A stretch of 27,655 bases of DNA from an uncultured Clostridia bacterium. Lineage in GTDB: Bacteria > Bacillota > Clostridia > TANB77 > CAG-508. Below, in pieces: positions 1 to 7,569 of this stretch; position 1 is the first letter of the stretch; the number at the start of each line of letters is the position of its first letter. The position numbers and the translations under genes are program-made. The stretch is from contig CAQIBN010000016.1 in assembly GCA_948805675.1 (NCBI GenBank), forward strand, positions 1 through 27,655. Direction: 5' to 3'. The notes beneath the pieces are model-generated. The model had not been told where the DNA came from and searched no databases. It worked only from the letters and a program-made list of their open reading frames with translations.

Positions 1-84
1 GTACTACCGCTTTTGGTTTCTCTAAAGGTTTATTGTTTACTTTTCAATGTACTTTTAATCGTTTTTTGTGTTAACGACTTTTTT

Positions 85-113
85 ATTGTACTATATCTTT
101 ATAATTTTGTCAA
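85..113 (-). promoter_or_regulatory. Sigma-A promoter P2 firing off the left edge
   Basis: On the minus strand there is TTGACA (108-113), a 17-base spacer and TACAAT (85-90). It is a near-consensus promoter with optimal spacing. No gene follows inside the window, so its target lies beyond position 1. Together with the upstream promoter at 266-294 it forms a tandem pair, as is common ahead of rRNA operons. Confidence 0.65.
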
Positions 114-265
114 TATTTTTTTTAATTTTTTTAAAGTTTTTTTGTCGAATTTTAAGTGCAAAATAATAAACTAGTAATAGAGTTTTTTTCATATCGATGT
201 CTATAATTTTACTAATTTATATAAAAAAATTATATATTTTTTTGTCTAATGTTTAGTACTTAATT

Positions 266-294
266 ATAATAACATGATGTTCATTTAATGTCAA
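266..294 (-). promoter_or_regulatory. Sigma-A promoter P1, upstream member of the tandem pair
   Basis: On the minus strand there is TTGACA (289-294), a 17-base spacer and TATTAT (266-271). It lies about 180 bases upstream of the second promoter and has the same direction. No open frame lies between the two. Confidence 0.6.
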
Positions 295-412
295 TACTTT
301 TTTTAAAGTTTTTTAATTTTTTTATAAGAGTTTTTTATTGACTTGCTACATGTATTATATTATCACTTTTGATTTAAAAAATCAATACTTTTTCTTTGGT
401 AATTTATACCTA

Positions 413-647
413 TTATATCTCTACTAAAATTACATCATCACCTATGCATTTGATGCTTTGCCAATCTATAACTATGTCATTGTTACCTGCAAACATATTT
501 AATATTTTATTATTTCCTGGAACAATTATTGATGTAATTCTTCCTGTCTCTAAATCTGCACATACATCTTGAACAAACCCGAAGCCTTCTTCCATCATTT
601 ATATTTATAACTTCTTTGTGTTTAAAATCTAATCCCTTTTGTCCCAT
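413..647 (-). CDS. ylmC: YlmC/YmxH-family PRC-barrel protein, needs a +1 frameshift at CGG
   Basis: This is a 77-residue PRC-barrel protein of the YlmC/YmxH sporulation family, commonly found after sigG in Clostridia. The ATG at 647 follows GAAGGAGG with good spacing. The first 22 codons read to INDGRRL, after which the frame runs into CGG (579-581) and an unrelated tail. Skipping the C gives GFVQDVCADLETGR and then the family hallmark TSIIVPG, with a normal C-terminus ending VILVEI. The conserved family motif DG(K/R)RLGF spans the junction, so glycine 23 is expected exactly there. The second half has no ribosome binding site of its own. It lies downstream of the sigG terminator and may depend on read-through. 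Function in the family is not well defined. I am confident of the family and of the frame break. Confidence 0.88.
579..581 (-). other. In-frame CGG frameshift site 1 (ylmC)
   Basis: The zero frame reads AGG CTT CGG GTT. The family sequence requires AGG CTT (C) GGG TTT, that is Arg-Leu-Gly-Phe. One base, the C of CGG, must be skipped. The frame was checked by counting: 66 bases (22 codons) separate the ATG at 647 from this codon. Confidence 0.88.
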
Positions 648-689
648 ACATACCTCCTTCATATTATATAGTATATTATAAAATATAAA

Positions 690-712
690 AAAGTTGCTAA
701 TTTTTAGCAACC
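690..712 (-). terminator. Intrinsic terminator after sigG
   Basis: On the minus strand GTTGCTAA, a 3-base loop and TTAGCAAC form a perfect 8-bp stem (693-711), followed at once by a run of six T. It begins right at the sigG stop codon and separates sigG from ylmC. Confidence 0.85.
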
Positions 713-1486
713 TTATTTATATATTCTTTTTATATGATTAATTGCACTCTTTTCAAGTCTTGATACTTGTGCCTGAGATATTCCTATTTCTTCTGCAACT
801 TCCATTTGAGTCCTTCCTTCAAAAAACCTTTTTGAAACAATCATTTTTTCTTTATCATTTAGTTTCTTCATTGCTTCAGCAATTGTTATACTTTCTGCCC
901 AATGTTCATCTGTATTTTTCTTATCACTTACTTGATCCATAATATATAAATTTTCACTACCATCTCCATATACTGGTTCTTGAAGAGAAATTGGCTCTTG
1001 TATAGCATCTAAGCTAAAAGCAATCTCTTCTTTATCTATATTTAATTCTTTTGCTATTTGCTCTATAGTTGGCTCTTTTTGTGTTTCCTTAATTATTCTT
1101 TCTTTTATAGTAAGTGCTTTGTAAGCCAAATCTCTTATTGACCTACTTACTCTTATTGGATTATTATCTCTTAGATATCTTCTTATTTCTCCTATAATCA
1201 TTGGAACAGCATACGTACTAAATTGAACATTTTGTGATAAGTCAAAATTATCTATGGCCTTTATCAAGCCTACACACCCAACTTGAAATAAATCATCTAA
1301 ATTTTCTCCTCTTCCATAAAATCTTTTAATAACACTTAATACTAATCTTAAATTTCCATTTACAAATTCATCTCTTGCTTCATCATCACCATTTTTTATT
1401 TTAACTAGTAATTCATTTTTTTCTTTATTTGATAGAACAGGTAGCTTAGCAGTGTTTACTGATGCAATTTCTACTTTCTTTATCAA
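713..1486 (-). CDS. sigG: RNA polymerase sporulation sigma factor sigma-G
   Basis: Sigma-G directs late transcription in the forespore. The 257-residue product matches the family nearly end to end: the N-terminal KVEI...TAKLPVL, region 2 with GNLRLVLSVIKRF, DDLFQVGCVGL and FSTYAVPMIIGEIRRYLRD, NPIRVSRS in region 3, and region 4 with RFFEGRTQMEVAEEIGISQ. Length is normal and there is no CGG codon. The start is TTG at 1484-1486, preceded by AAAGGAGG; no better start lies nearby. That ribosome binding site is locked in a 15-bp hairpin (1489-1540). The gene lies 58 bases after sigE in the same direction. A TTG start and a sequestered binding site both suggest deliberately weak translation on read-through transcripts from the sigE operon. 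Confidence 0.97.
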   Translation of the reverse strand: MIKKVEIASVNTAKLPVLSNKEKNELLVKIKNGDDEARDEFVNGNLRLVLSVIKRFYGRGENLDDLFQVGCVGLIKAIDNFDLSQNVQFSTYAVPMIIGEIRRYLRDNNPIRVSRSIRDLAYKALTIKERIIKETQKEPTIEQIAKELNIDKEEIAFSLDAIQEPISLQEPVYGDGSENLYIMDQVSDKKNTDEHWAESITIAEAMKKLNDKEKMIVSKRFFEGRTQMEVAEEIGISQAQVSRLEKSAINHIKRIYK

Positions 1487-1488
1487 AT

Positions 1489-1540
1489 AAATACCTCCTT
1501 TGGTTTATAATTAATATAATTATTTCCAAAGGAGGTATTT
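1489..1540 (-). promoter_or_regulatory. RNA hairpin sequestering the sigG ribosome binding site
   Basis: In the minus-strand transcript AAATACCTCCTTTGG (1526-1540) pairs perfectly with CCAAAGGAGGTATTT (1489-1503), giving 15 bp around a 22-base loop. The 3' arm contains the complete AAAGGAGG ribosome binding site of sigG and ends three bases before its TTG start. No T run follows, so it is not a terminator. An equivalent leader hairpin that limits translation of read-through sigG message is known in Bacillus subtilis; the shared function here is inferred. Confidence 0.85.
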
Positions 1541-1544
1541 TTAT

Positions 1545-2277
1545 TCACCCCGTTTTGCTCATTATGTCTTTTTTCATTTTTCCTATAATTTTCTTTTCTA
1601 ATCTAGAAATATAACTTTGTGATATTCCTAACATATCTGCAACTTCTTTTTGTGTTTTTTCTTTTCCACTTATAAAACCAAATCTTAACTCCATTATATT
1701 TCTTTCTCTGTTACTTAATTTTTTTATAGCAGACTTTAATAATGTTTTGTCTACCTCTTCCTCTATTCTTCTGGATGTCACATCTGAATCAGTTCCTAAA
1801 ATATCTGATAATAAAAGTTCATTTCCATCTCCATCTTGATTTAATGGTTCATCTATTGATATTTCACCTTTTATTTTATTGCTCCTTCTTAAATACATTA
1901 ATATTTCATTTTCTATACATCTGGATGCATATGTTGCTAGTTTTATTTTTTTGTCAGTATTAAAAGTATTTATTGCTTTCATTAATCCTATTGTTCCTAT
2001 TGATATTAAATCTTCGATTCCAATTCCTGTATTTTCAAATTTTTTAGCTATGTATACAACTAATCTAAGATTTCTCTCAACTAAAGTTTGTCTTACTATA
2101 TCATCTTCTGAGGACAATTTATTTAATAGTTCTTCTTCTTCTTCCCCGAGAAAGTGGTGGTGGTAAACTCTGACTACCACCTATATAATAAATAGGTAAA
2201 GTTTCAATTCCATCTTTATTAACATACTTTACATATAATGTATTAATACTAGACTTTAATATTTGAAGTAAATTCAC
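1545..2277 (-). CDS. sigE: Sporulation sigma factor sigma-E precursor, needs a +1 frameshift at CGG
   Basis: Sigma-E is the early mother-cell sigma factor, made as a pro-protein that SpoIIGA cleaves. Reading from GTG at 2277 (after AAGGAGG, seven bases away; an in-frame ATG at 2283 is too close to the binding site) gives a pro-region and then YYIGGSQSLPPPLS, which matches the family segment YYIGGSEALPPPLS. The frame then meets CGG (2146-2148) and would stop nine codons later. Skipping the C continues GEEEEELLNKL, then ERNLRLVVYIAKKFENTG, IEDLISIGTIGL, KLATYASRCIENEI and KEVADMLGISQSYISRLEK. The rebuilt protein has 243 residues, the normal size. Its start overlaps the spoIIGA end by about 29 bases, implying coupled translation. 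The pro-sequence lies before the shift and all sigma domains after it, so no sigma-E is made without recoding. Confidence 0.95.
2146..2148 (-). other. In-frame CGG frameshift site 2 (sigE)
   Basis: The zero frame reads CTT TCT CGG GGA; the sigma-E sequence needs TCT (C) GGG GAA, Ser-Gly-Glu. There are exactly 43 codons between the GTG start at 2277 and this codon. The upstream frame carries the conserved PPPLS motif and the downstream frame carries the acidic helix and region 2. Confidence 0.92.
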
Positions 2278-3182
2278 TATCATTCCTCCTTTCTAATAAA
2301 TCTAATCCTATTAGTGCTGTATAATTTTCATTTTTAGTAAGGCGTTCGTTATAGATTCCAATAATAGAATTGTTTATAATTATTTCTTCTTCTTCAAAGT
2401 TTATTATTACTTTATCTGCTTTTATTCCTAGTAACATACCATTTTGTCTACCTAAAGATGTGAAAGGTATTACTCTAAATTTATGTAAATAACATTCCAG
2501 TTGATTTTCTTTATTTTTATCAGAATAATTACCTTGTAATATTTGATTTAAATTATCTAGTATACTTTTAGGCAATATATTTACTAATTTATATTTTTCT
2601 ACAACTATAACTGGATATCCAGAAATTGGTTCCTTAAGTAGATTTCCACTATCAATTAGAGCTTTTACTGTACAAACTTTTTCATTAATTTCAATATGTA
2701 TTTTACAATACATATTCTTAGTAGACATCTTTGTTTTTACTAATTTAAATGCAATATGACTTATTATAAATCCAACAATACCTCCAAGTAATGCTATTTT
2801 TAGCGGATAGTTTCCTACATAAACACCGTTTCTCATCATTATATTTTCTGGCTTTACAAAATATAAAAGTGCAAAAGCACTTCCACCAAATACAAAAGAA
2901 ATTAAATAAAACATTATTAATTCTTTAAATAATTTTTTAAAATTATTTGGTAAATATGCTATACAGACCATAATTATTGATAAAAGTATTTTTATTATAA
3001 GATTTGAATATAGATTTTCGTTTTGTAAATAAACAAAAACTGCATATATACTACCGAAGTATACTTGAGCTAATGATTAATATTTGTTTACTTTTTATCT
3101 TCATAATATATTTAACAGCAAATAAAAGTATATAGTTCATAAAAAAGTTTTCTAAAAATATAATATCTAAATATACAGTCAA
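2249..3182 (-). CDS. spoIIGA: Sigma-E processing peptidase SpoIIGA, needs a +1 frameshift at CGG
   Basis: SpoIIGA is the membrane aspartic protease that cleaves pro-sigma-E. The start is TTG at 3180-3182, eight bases after AAGGAG. The first 42 codons give TVYLDIIFLENFFMNYILL, the classic family N-terminus, and run to the end of the second membrane segment, where CGG (3054-3056) is followed directly by TAG. Skipping the C gives G-SIYAVFVYLQ and continues through the remaining membrane helices (FGGSAFALLYF, ALLGGIVGFII) to the protease domain with the catalytic ALIDSGN motif and FTSLGRQNGMLLG. The rebuilt protein has 310 residues, a usual family length. It is first in the spoIIGA-sigE-sigG series. 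A conserved glycine occupies the junction in relatives (xxGAIYAV, from memory). No Spo0A box was found upstream. Confidence 0.94.
3054..3056 (-). other. In-frame CGG frameshift site 3 (spoIIGA)
   Basis: The zero frame reads ATA CTT CGG TAG, so without a shift the product ends at 43 residues. The family sequence needs CTT (C) GGT AGT ATA TAT GCA, Leu-Gly-Ser-Ile-Tyr-Ala. Exactly 42 codons separate the TTG start from this codon. Confidence 0.92.
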
Positions 3183-3747
3183 ATTCAGTGCTCCTTACAA
3201 TATTATTCTAATATAAAAAGAATAATCTCCTTTTCACTAAAAAATAAAAAATCTACTATTTAATTTTTATGTTGTTACTATTTTAATTTAGCTACATATA
3301 ATAATGATATAAATTATTATTTTAGATTTTATATATAAATAAATTTTATTTAAACAGATTAAACATTTTTATATGTTTTATAGTTTCTGATTTTTAAAAC
3401 TTAATATAATATATATATAAATATATATATTTATATTTATAATAATATGTATCATATTCTTTTCACTATATTATTAATAATTAAATAGTAAATGCATTAT
3501 ACAGACTAGTCATGTTTTGCTAGTATATTTTAACTCTTGTATCTTTAAAAATATGTCAGTTCTTGATGCAGAAAAAAAGAAATAATCTACAAATTAAGAT
3601 TATTTCTTTCCTATTATGATATTTAGTTTTTGCTTTCTTTCTTTTTATTCATAATTGCTATATTTTTTTATTAACAATTGTTATTCTTCATTTTATTTAT
3701 ATTTGTTACTTTAATTACATTTCTAATTATTCATTTTAATTGTTATA
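3183..3747. other. Gene-free AT-rich spacer between ftsZ and spoIIGA
   Basis: No gene is seen. The stretch holds the ftsZ terminator (3572-3606), the spoIIGA ribosome binding site, and a small hairpin in the spoIIGA leader (ATTATTCT at 3202-3209 pairing with 3219-3226). No clear minus-strand promoter or Spo0A box could be recognised. Confidence 0.6.
3572..3606 (-). terminator. Intrinsic terminator downstream of ftsZ
   Basis: On the minus strand GAAATAATCT pairs with AGATTATTTC (10 bp, 3579-3606) and is followed by a run of seven T (3572-3578). It lies about 140 bases past the ftsZ stop and separates the division operon from the sporulation genes. Confidence 0.85.
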
Positions 3748-4872
3748 TTATTTATTCATCCCTTTATTTTTTCTTAAAAATGACGGAATGTCTAAATCAT
3801 TTGATGAACTAGATGTTTCTTGTGAAGATGGAATTGAGTTTATTTTTTTATCCCATGCTTTGCTAACAATTTCTCCAACAGGAACTGTATTTCCTACTGT
3901 TGGTTCTTTTTCAAACCCTGTAGCAATAACTGTTATTACTATATCTTCATCTAAAGTTTCATCTATTACTGCACCAAATATAATATTAGCTTCTGGGTCT
4001 ACACTTCTTTGAATTAATTCTGCTGCTGTATTTACTTCATGTAATCCTAGACTAGAACCTCCTGTAATATTAATAATTACACCTCTTGCTCCTTCTATTG
4101 ATGTTTCAAGTAATGGGCTTTGAACAGCTTGTTTTGCTGCGTCTTCTGCTCTATTTTCACCTGATGATCTTCCAATACCCATATGTGCCATACCTGTATT
4201 TAGCATAATTGTTTTTACATCTGCAAAATCTAAGTTTACAAGTCCTGGTATTGCAATTAAGTCTGATATACCTTGAACACCTTGTCTTAATACATCATCA
4301 GCCATTTTAAATGCTTCAACAATTGAAGTTTTTCTATCAATAACTTGTAATAATTTATCATTTGGAATCACTACTAATGTATCAACTTTTCCTTTAAGAC
4401 TTTCTATTCCTCTATCAGCTTGAGATAGTCTTTTCTTCCCTTCAAAAGTAAATGGTTTTGTAACAACGCCTATTGTTAATATTCCCATTTCTTTTGCACA
4501 TGCTGCAACTATTGGTGCAGCACCAGTACCTGTTCCTCCACCCATTCCAGCTGTAACAAATACCATATCAGCACCACGAAGTGCTTCTGTAATTTCTGCT
4601 TTACTTTCTTCAGCAGCTTGTGCTCCAATATCTGGATTAGCTCCTGCTCCTAGTCCTCTTGTTATTTTTTCTCCAATTTGAATCTTAGATGCTGCTTTTG
4701 ATAGTAATAAAGCTTGTCTATCTGTATTTACTGCAACAAATTCTACACCTCTTATTCCTGAATCAACCATTCTGTTAACAGCATTAGTTCCTGCTCCACC
4801 TACACCTATTACTTTAATTGTAGCAGTTCCATCTATCATGATTCCACTTTCTTCAACGCTATCCATTATCAT
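3748..4872 (-). CDS. ftsZ: Cell division GTPase FtsZ
   Basis: FtsZ polymerises into the cytokinetic ring. The 374-residue product contains the core GTP-binding features: IKVIGVGGAGTNAVNRM near residue 20, FVAVNTDRQAL, the tubulin signature GGGTGTGAAP (about residues 111-120) and NLDFADVKT as the T7 loop. The end, PSFLRKNKGMNK, is a normal C-terminal tail with the conserved FLR-type peptide that binds FtsA and other partners. The ATG at 4872 follows GGAGG by seven bases. It lies 181 bases after ftsA and may have its own promoter in that gap. There are no in-frame CGG codons. Confidence 0.99.
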   Translation of the reverse strand: MIMDSVEESGIMIDGTATIKVIGVGGAGTNAVNRMVDSGIRGVEFVAVNTDRQALLLSKAASKIQIGEKITRGLGAGANPDIGAQAAEESKAEITEALRGADMVFVTAGMGGGTGTGAAPIVAACAKEMGILTIGVVTKPFTFEGKKRLSQADRGIESLKGKVDTLVVIPNDKLLQVIDRKTSIVEAFKMADDVLRQGVQGISDLIAIPGLVNLDFADVKTIMLNTGMAHMGIGRSSGENRAEDAAKQAVQSPLLETSIEGARGVIINITGGSSLGLHEVNTAAELIQRSVDPEANIIFGAVIDETLDEDIVITVIATGFEKEPTVGNTVPVGEIVSKAWDKKINSIPSSQETSSSSNDLDIPSFLRKNKGMNK

Positions 4873-4927
4873 AATGTTTCCTCCTATTATATATTTTTTT
4901 AAAATTAAAAACGTTTAACTTGAATTT

Positions 4928-4955
4928 TCTATACAAAATCGCCTTATTCTATCAA
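4928..4955 (-). promoter_or_regulatory. Possible ftsZ promoter
   Basis: In the ftsA-ftsZ gap the minus strand has TTGATA (4950-4955), a 16-base spacer and TATAGA (4928-4933). The match is moderate; ftsZ could also be transcribed from the ftsA promoter. Confidence 0.35.
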
Positions 4956-5053
4956 TTATTGCCTTTTGTATTTTTATAAAATTAATACTATACTTTGATA
5001 TATTTTAAGTATTATACAATTATTATATCCATAATTATTATGTTTTTTGTTAT

Positions 5054-6283
5054 TTATGAATAGAAAAATTCCTTAACTTTTTCAAGTACTTTTTTTAATA
5101 TACTTTGTTCTGAACCAGAATCGATATTACTTGAAACATTTTTTGCAAAAGGTCTTGCTGCTATATATCTAACTAATGCATATGCAGTTCTATAGCTTGG
5201 TCTTATTGTACTTATTAGTCTTCCTGTTGATATTTTTACTGGTATATTTAAAATAATTTTTCCAGCAACATCACTTTTATTTATATTGCTAATTCCTTGA
5301 CCTGTTAAAACAACATTATTAATTCTTGGTTTAACACCTTGTGCTGTTATATCTTTATTAACTATTGAAAATATTTCTTCAATTCTTGCTTCTATTATTT
5401 CTATAAGTTCTGAACTTTTTATTACCTTACTTTTAGACTCACCTCTGCAAGTATTTAAAATTATCTCATTATCATTATCTATAAAAGACTTCATTGCAAG
5501 TCCATATTGCCTTTTTAATTTATCTGCTTCTTCAATTGATATATCTAATACTAATGCTATATCATTAGTAATATTATCACCACCCAAAGGCACTGTACTT
5601 GTATATATAAATGAATTTCCTTCAAATACTCCTATATCAGTATTTCCTGCACCAATATCTAAAATCATTATATTATCATTTAATTCATTTGTATCTAATA
5701 TAAGATTTCTTTCTGCTAATGTTTCTGGCACTAATCCATCTATTTCTAGACTTGCTTTTCTAAAAATATTGCATAATTGTCTAATATAATCTTTATCTCC
5801 CAATATTACTTGTGCTTTCATAGTAAAATTACTACTTAAATTTCCTACTGGGTCACTTACTACTTTTCCGTCCTCTAATATGAATTCATCTGCTACTATA
5901 TCTATTATGCTTTTTCCTTCTGGTATATCTATGTCTTTTGCTTGCATTAATGCAGAAGATATGTCTTTTACTGAAATTCCTGCATATCTATCTCTTGATT
6001 CTTTGTTTATACTATTTTGAACAATTGTAACATATTTACCAGGTATAGTTACATAAGATGAATTTATTTTTAATCCAGATTCCATTTCTGCATCCTTAAC
6101 AACATTTTCAATTGCTATCGATACTGCATCTTCATCTACTATCTTCCCTTTTTTAATAGCGCTACATTTGTGACTAGTACTGCAAATTATCTCGATTTGA
6201 TTGAAGTTATTGACTTCTCCTACAACAAGACTAACTTTAGATGTACCTATATCAATACCTACTATTATATCACCTATAGCCAA
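5054..6283 (-). CDS. ftsA: Cell division protein FtsA
   Basis: FtsA is the actin-like protein that tethers FtsZ to the membrane. The product shows the phosphate-1 motif IIVGIDIGTSKVSLVVGE at the start, the SHS2-type insert, MILDIGAGNTDIGVFEG as phosphate-2 (about residue 205) and VVLTGQGISNI as the adenosine motif. It ends VLEKVKEFFYS, an amphipathic membrane-targeting helix. I place the start at the TTG at 6281-6283, eight bases after GGAGG. The upstream in-frame ATG at 6298 contains that binding site within its own codons. This gives 409 residues, normal for the family. It is separated from sbp by a promoter-bearing gap and is followed by ftsZ. Confidence 0.97.
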   Translation of the reverse strand: MAIGDIIVGIDIGTSKVSLVVGEVNNFNQIEIICSTSHKCSAIKKGKIVDEDAVSIAIENVVKDAEMESGLKINSSYVTIPGKYVTIVQNSINKESRDRYAGISVKDISSALMQAKDIDIPEGKSIIDIVADEFILEDGKVVSDPVGNLSSNFTMKAQVILGDKDYIRQLCNIFRKASLEIDGLVPETLAERNLILDTNELNDNIMILDIGAGNTDIGVFEGNSFIYTSTVPLGGDNITNDIALVLDISIEEADKLKRQYGLAMKSFIDNDNEIILNTCRGESKSKVIKSSELIEIIEARIEEIFSIVNKDITAQGVKPRINNVVLTGQGISNINKSDVAGKIILNIPVKISTGRLISTIRPSYRTAYALVRYIAARPFAKNVSSNIDSGSEQSILKKVLEKVKEFFYS

Positions 6284-6325
6284 AGTTAACTCCTCCATTT
6301 TTTACCGCATTTTAATTCTAGCCTA

Positions 6326-6354
6326 AGAATATTATATTTCTCCAAAAATGTCAA
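6326..6354 (-). promoter_or_regulatory. Likely ftsA promoter
   Basis: The minus strand has TTGACA (6349-6354), a 17-base spacer and TATTCT (6326-6331), about 45 bases upstream of the ftsA start. The -35 is perfect and the -10 is moderate. Confidence 0.55.
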
Positions 6355-6467
6355 TAGAATCTGTTATATTTTTGTAATATTTTCGTAACAGTTTTGTAAC
6401 AATGTCGTTTATTGTATATTATTGACATTTTCTATATAATTTTGTCTTTATATTCTTAGCACATTTT

Positions 6468-6854
6468 TTAAACTTTATCAATACTTTTTTTCTTACTTTT
6501 TTTATTTTCTTTCTTTTCTATCAATTTTTCTATATAATATCTTCTTATAAATCCTAAATTATTAAACATTCTACTAACAAATACAAAAATAGCTGCTAAG
6601 TAAATATCTACATTTAATTTTTCGCCTAGATATGTTAGAACTATCGCTAAAATTGCATTACCAAAAAAACCTGAAACAAATATTTTCATATCAAAATTCT
6701 TTTTAATTATTGATGTTATTCCTCCAAATACAGTATCTAATGCTGCCATAATACCAATAGCTAAATATCCTGAATATGTATATGGAATTATAGGAGCATA
6801 CATTCCTATGATTGCACCTAATATACATCCAACAACAATTGCAATAATAATCAT
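6468..6854 (-). CDS. sbp: Small basic membrane protein (DUF1290 family)
   Basis: This 128-residue protein has several membrane segments (IIIAIVVGCILGAIIGMY, YLAIGIMAALDTVFGGI, FFGNAILAIVLTYLGEKL, YLAAIFVFVSRMFNNLGFI) and a strongly basic tail, KKENKKSKKKS. It matches the Sbp/DUF1290 family, which usually lies between DUF881 genes and ftsA in Firmicutes. Its exact role is unknown. The ATG follows GAAGGAGAAG. It starts one base after the stop of the preceding DUF881 gene, so it belongs to the same operon. Confidence 0.9.
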   Translation of the reverse strand: MIIIAIVVGCILGAIIGMYAPIIPYTYSGYLAIGIMAALDTVFGGITSIIKKNFDMKIFVSGFFGNAILAIVLTYLGEKLNVDIYLAAIFVFVSRMFNNLGFIRRYYIEKLIEKKENKKSKKKSIDKV

Positions 6855-6855
6855 T

Positions 6856-7566
6856 TTACTCTTCTCCTTCTCTTATATACTTAAATTTAATCTCTTGTTC
6901 TGTCTTATCTATAATAACATTTTTTTGTTTTTCTATTTTTATATCTATACCATATTGATCAGTATAATAATCTATAAATCCATTTTTAGCATTTAGTGTA
7001 CTATATAAATATGTTTGGTTTCCTATTGCTTTTACTTCATATGGTGATGAAATCCTTTGTCCATTAATTAGAAGCAAATCATTTGTAGCATCTGTAACAT
7101 CTGTAATAGATAGTATTCTTATACCATTAATAGATATTGCTTCTGCACCTGCATATTTTAATTCATTTACTATTTCTGATAAGTCTGTTGCTAATATCTT
7201 TGCATTTTCCTTGTCAGTTAATGTTACTGTAACACCTTCACCTTTTACTGACTTATTGCCCAATAATACATTAGTTTGTTCTAATTCTTTTTCTACTAAA
7301 TCTGATGAATCTTCATTTTTTTCAATTTGTTTTTCATACTCTAATATCTTTTCATTAGTAGTTTCTAGAGTTTCACTTGCTTTTTCATATTTACTTTTCC
7401 ATGTTGATATTTCTTTTCTTAGTTCTGTTTCTGTAATAGCTGATTCTGTTTCAAAGTCAGTTTCTTCTACTGCTTTAACTCTCATAAGTATAACAGAAAC
7501 TAGCAAAATACACATAATAAATATAACAATACATATAGTAATTTTTGTCTTATTCAAATTATTCAC
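6856..7566 (-). CDS. DUF881 protein, type A, copy 4 of 4
   Basis: This is a 236-residue single-pass membrane protein of the DUF881 family. It has an N-terminal anchor (about residues 8-28), a coiled-coil segment rich in E and K (45-95), and the family domain with NKSVKGEGVTVTLTD, LKYAGAEAISINGIRI and SSPYEVKAIGNQTYLYSTL. Members sit in division-gene clusters; their role is uncertain. It resembles the gene at 8279 more than its immediate neighbour, sharing the NGIRI and SSPY motifs. It lies three bases from the gene upstream and is followed immediately by sbp. Confidence 0.88.
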   Translation of the reverse strand: MNNLNKTKITICIVIFIMCILLVSVILMRVKAVEETDFETESAITETELRKEISTWKSKYEKASETLETTNEKILEYEKQIEKNEDSSDLVEKELEQTNVLLGNKSVKGEGVTVTLTDKENAKILATDLSEIVNELKYAGAEAISINGIRILSITDVTDATNDLLLINGQRISSPYEVKAIGNQTYLYSTLNAKNGFIDYYTDQYGIDIKIEKQKNVIIDKTEQEIKFKYIREGEE

Positions 7567-7569
7567 CTC

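Larger units (their letters stand above)
1..412. other. Gene-free AT-rich left-edge region
   Basis: No credible coding sequence is visible; open frames here are low-complexity and lack ribosome binding sites. The stretch contains two minus-strand promoters annotated separately and a transcribed-leader-like segment running to the left edge. On the minus strand the leader contains ACATTGAAAAGTAAACAATA, which resembles the conserved leader or spacer sequences near Firmicutes rRNA operons. That resemblance is from memory and is only suggestive. Confidence 0.6.

Noticed and set aside
141..149. Spo0A-box-like TTTGTCGAA upstream of the left-edge promoter
   Set aside because: A single match in AT-rich DNA with no sporulation gene known to lie downstream; not enough to call a site.
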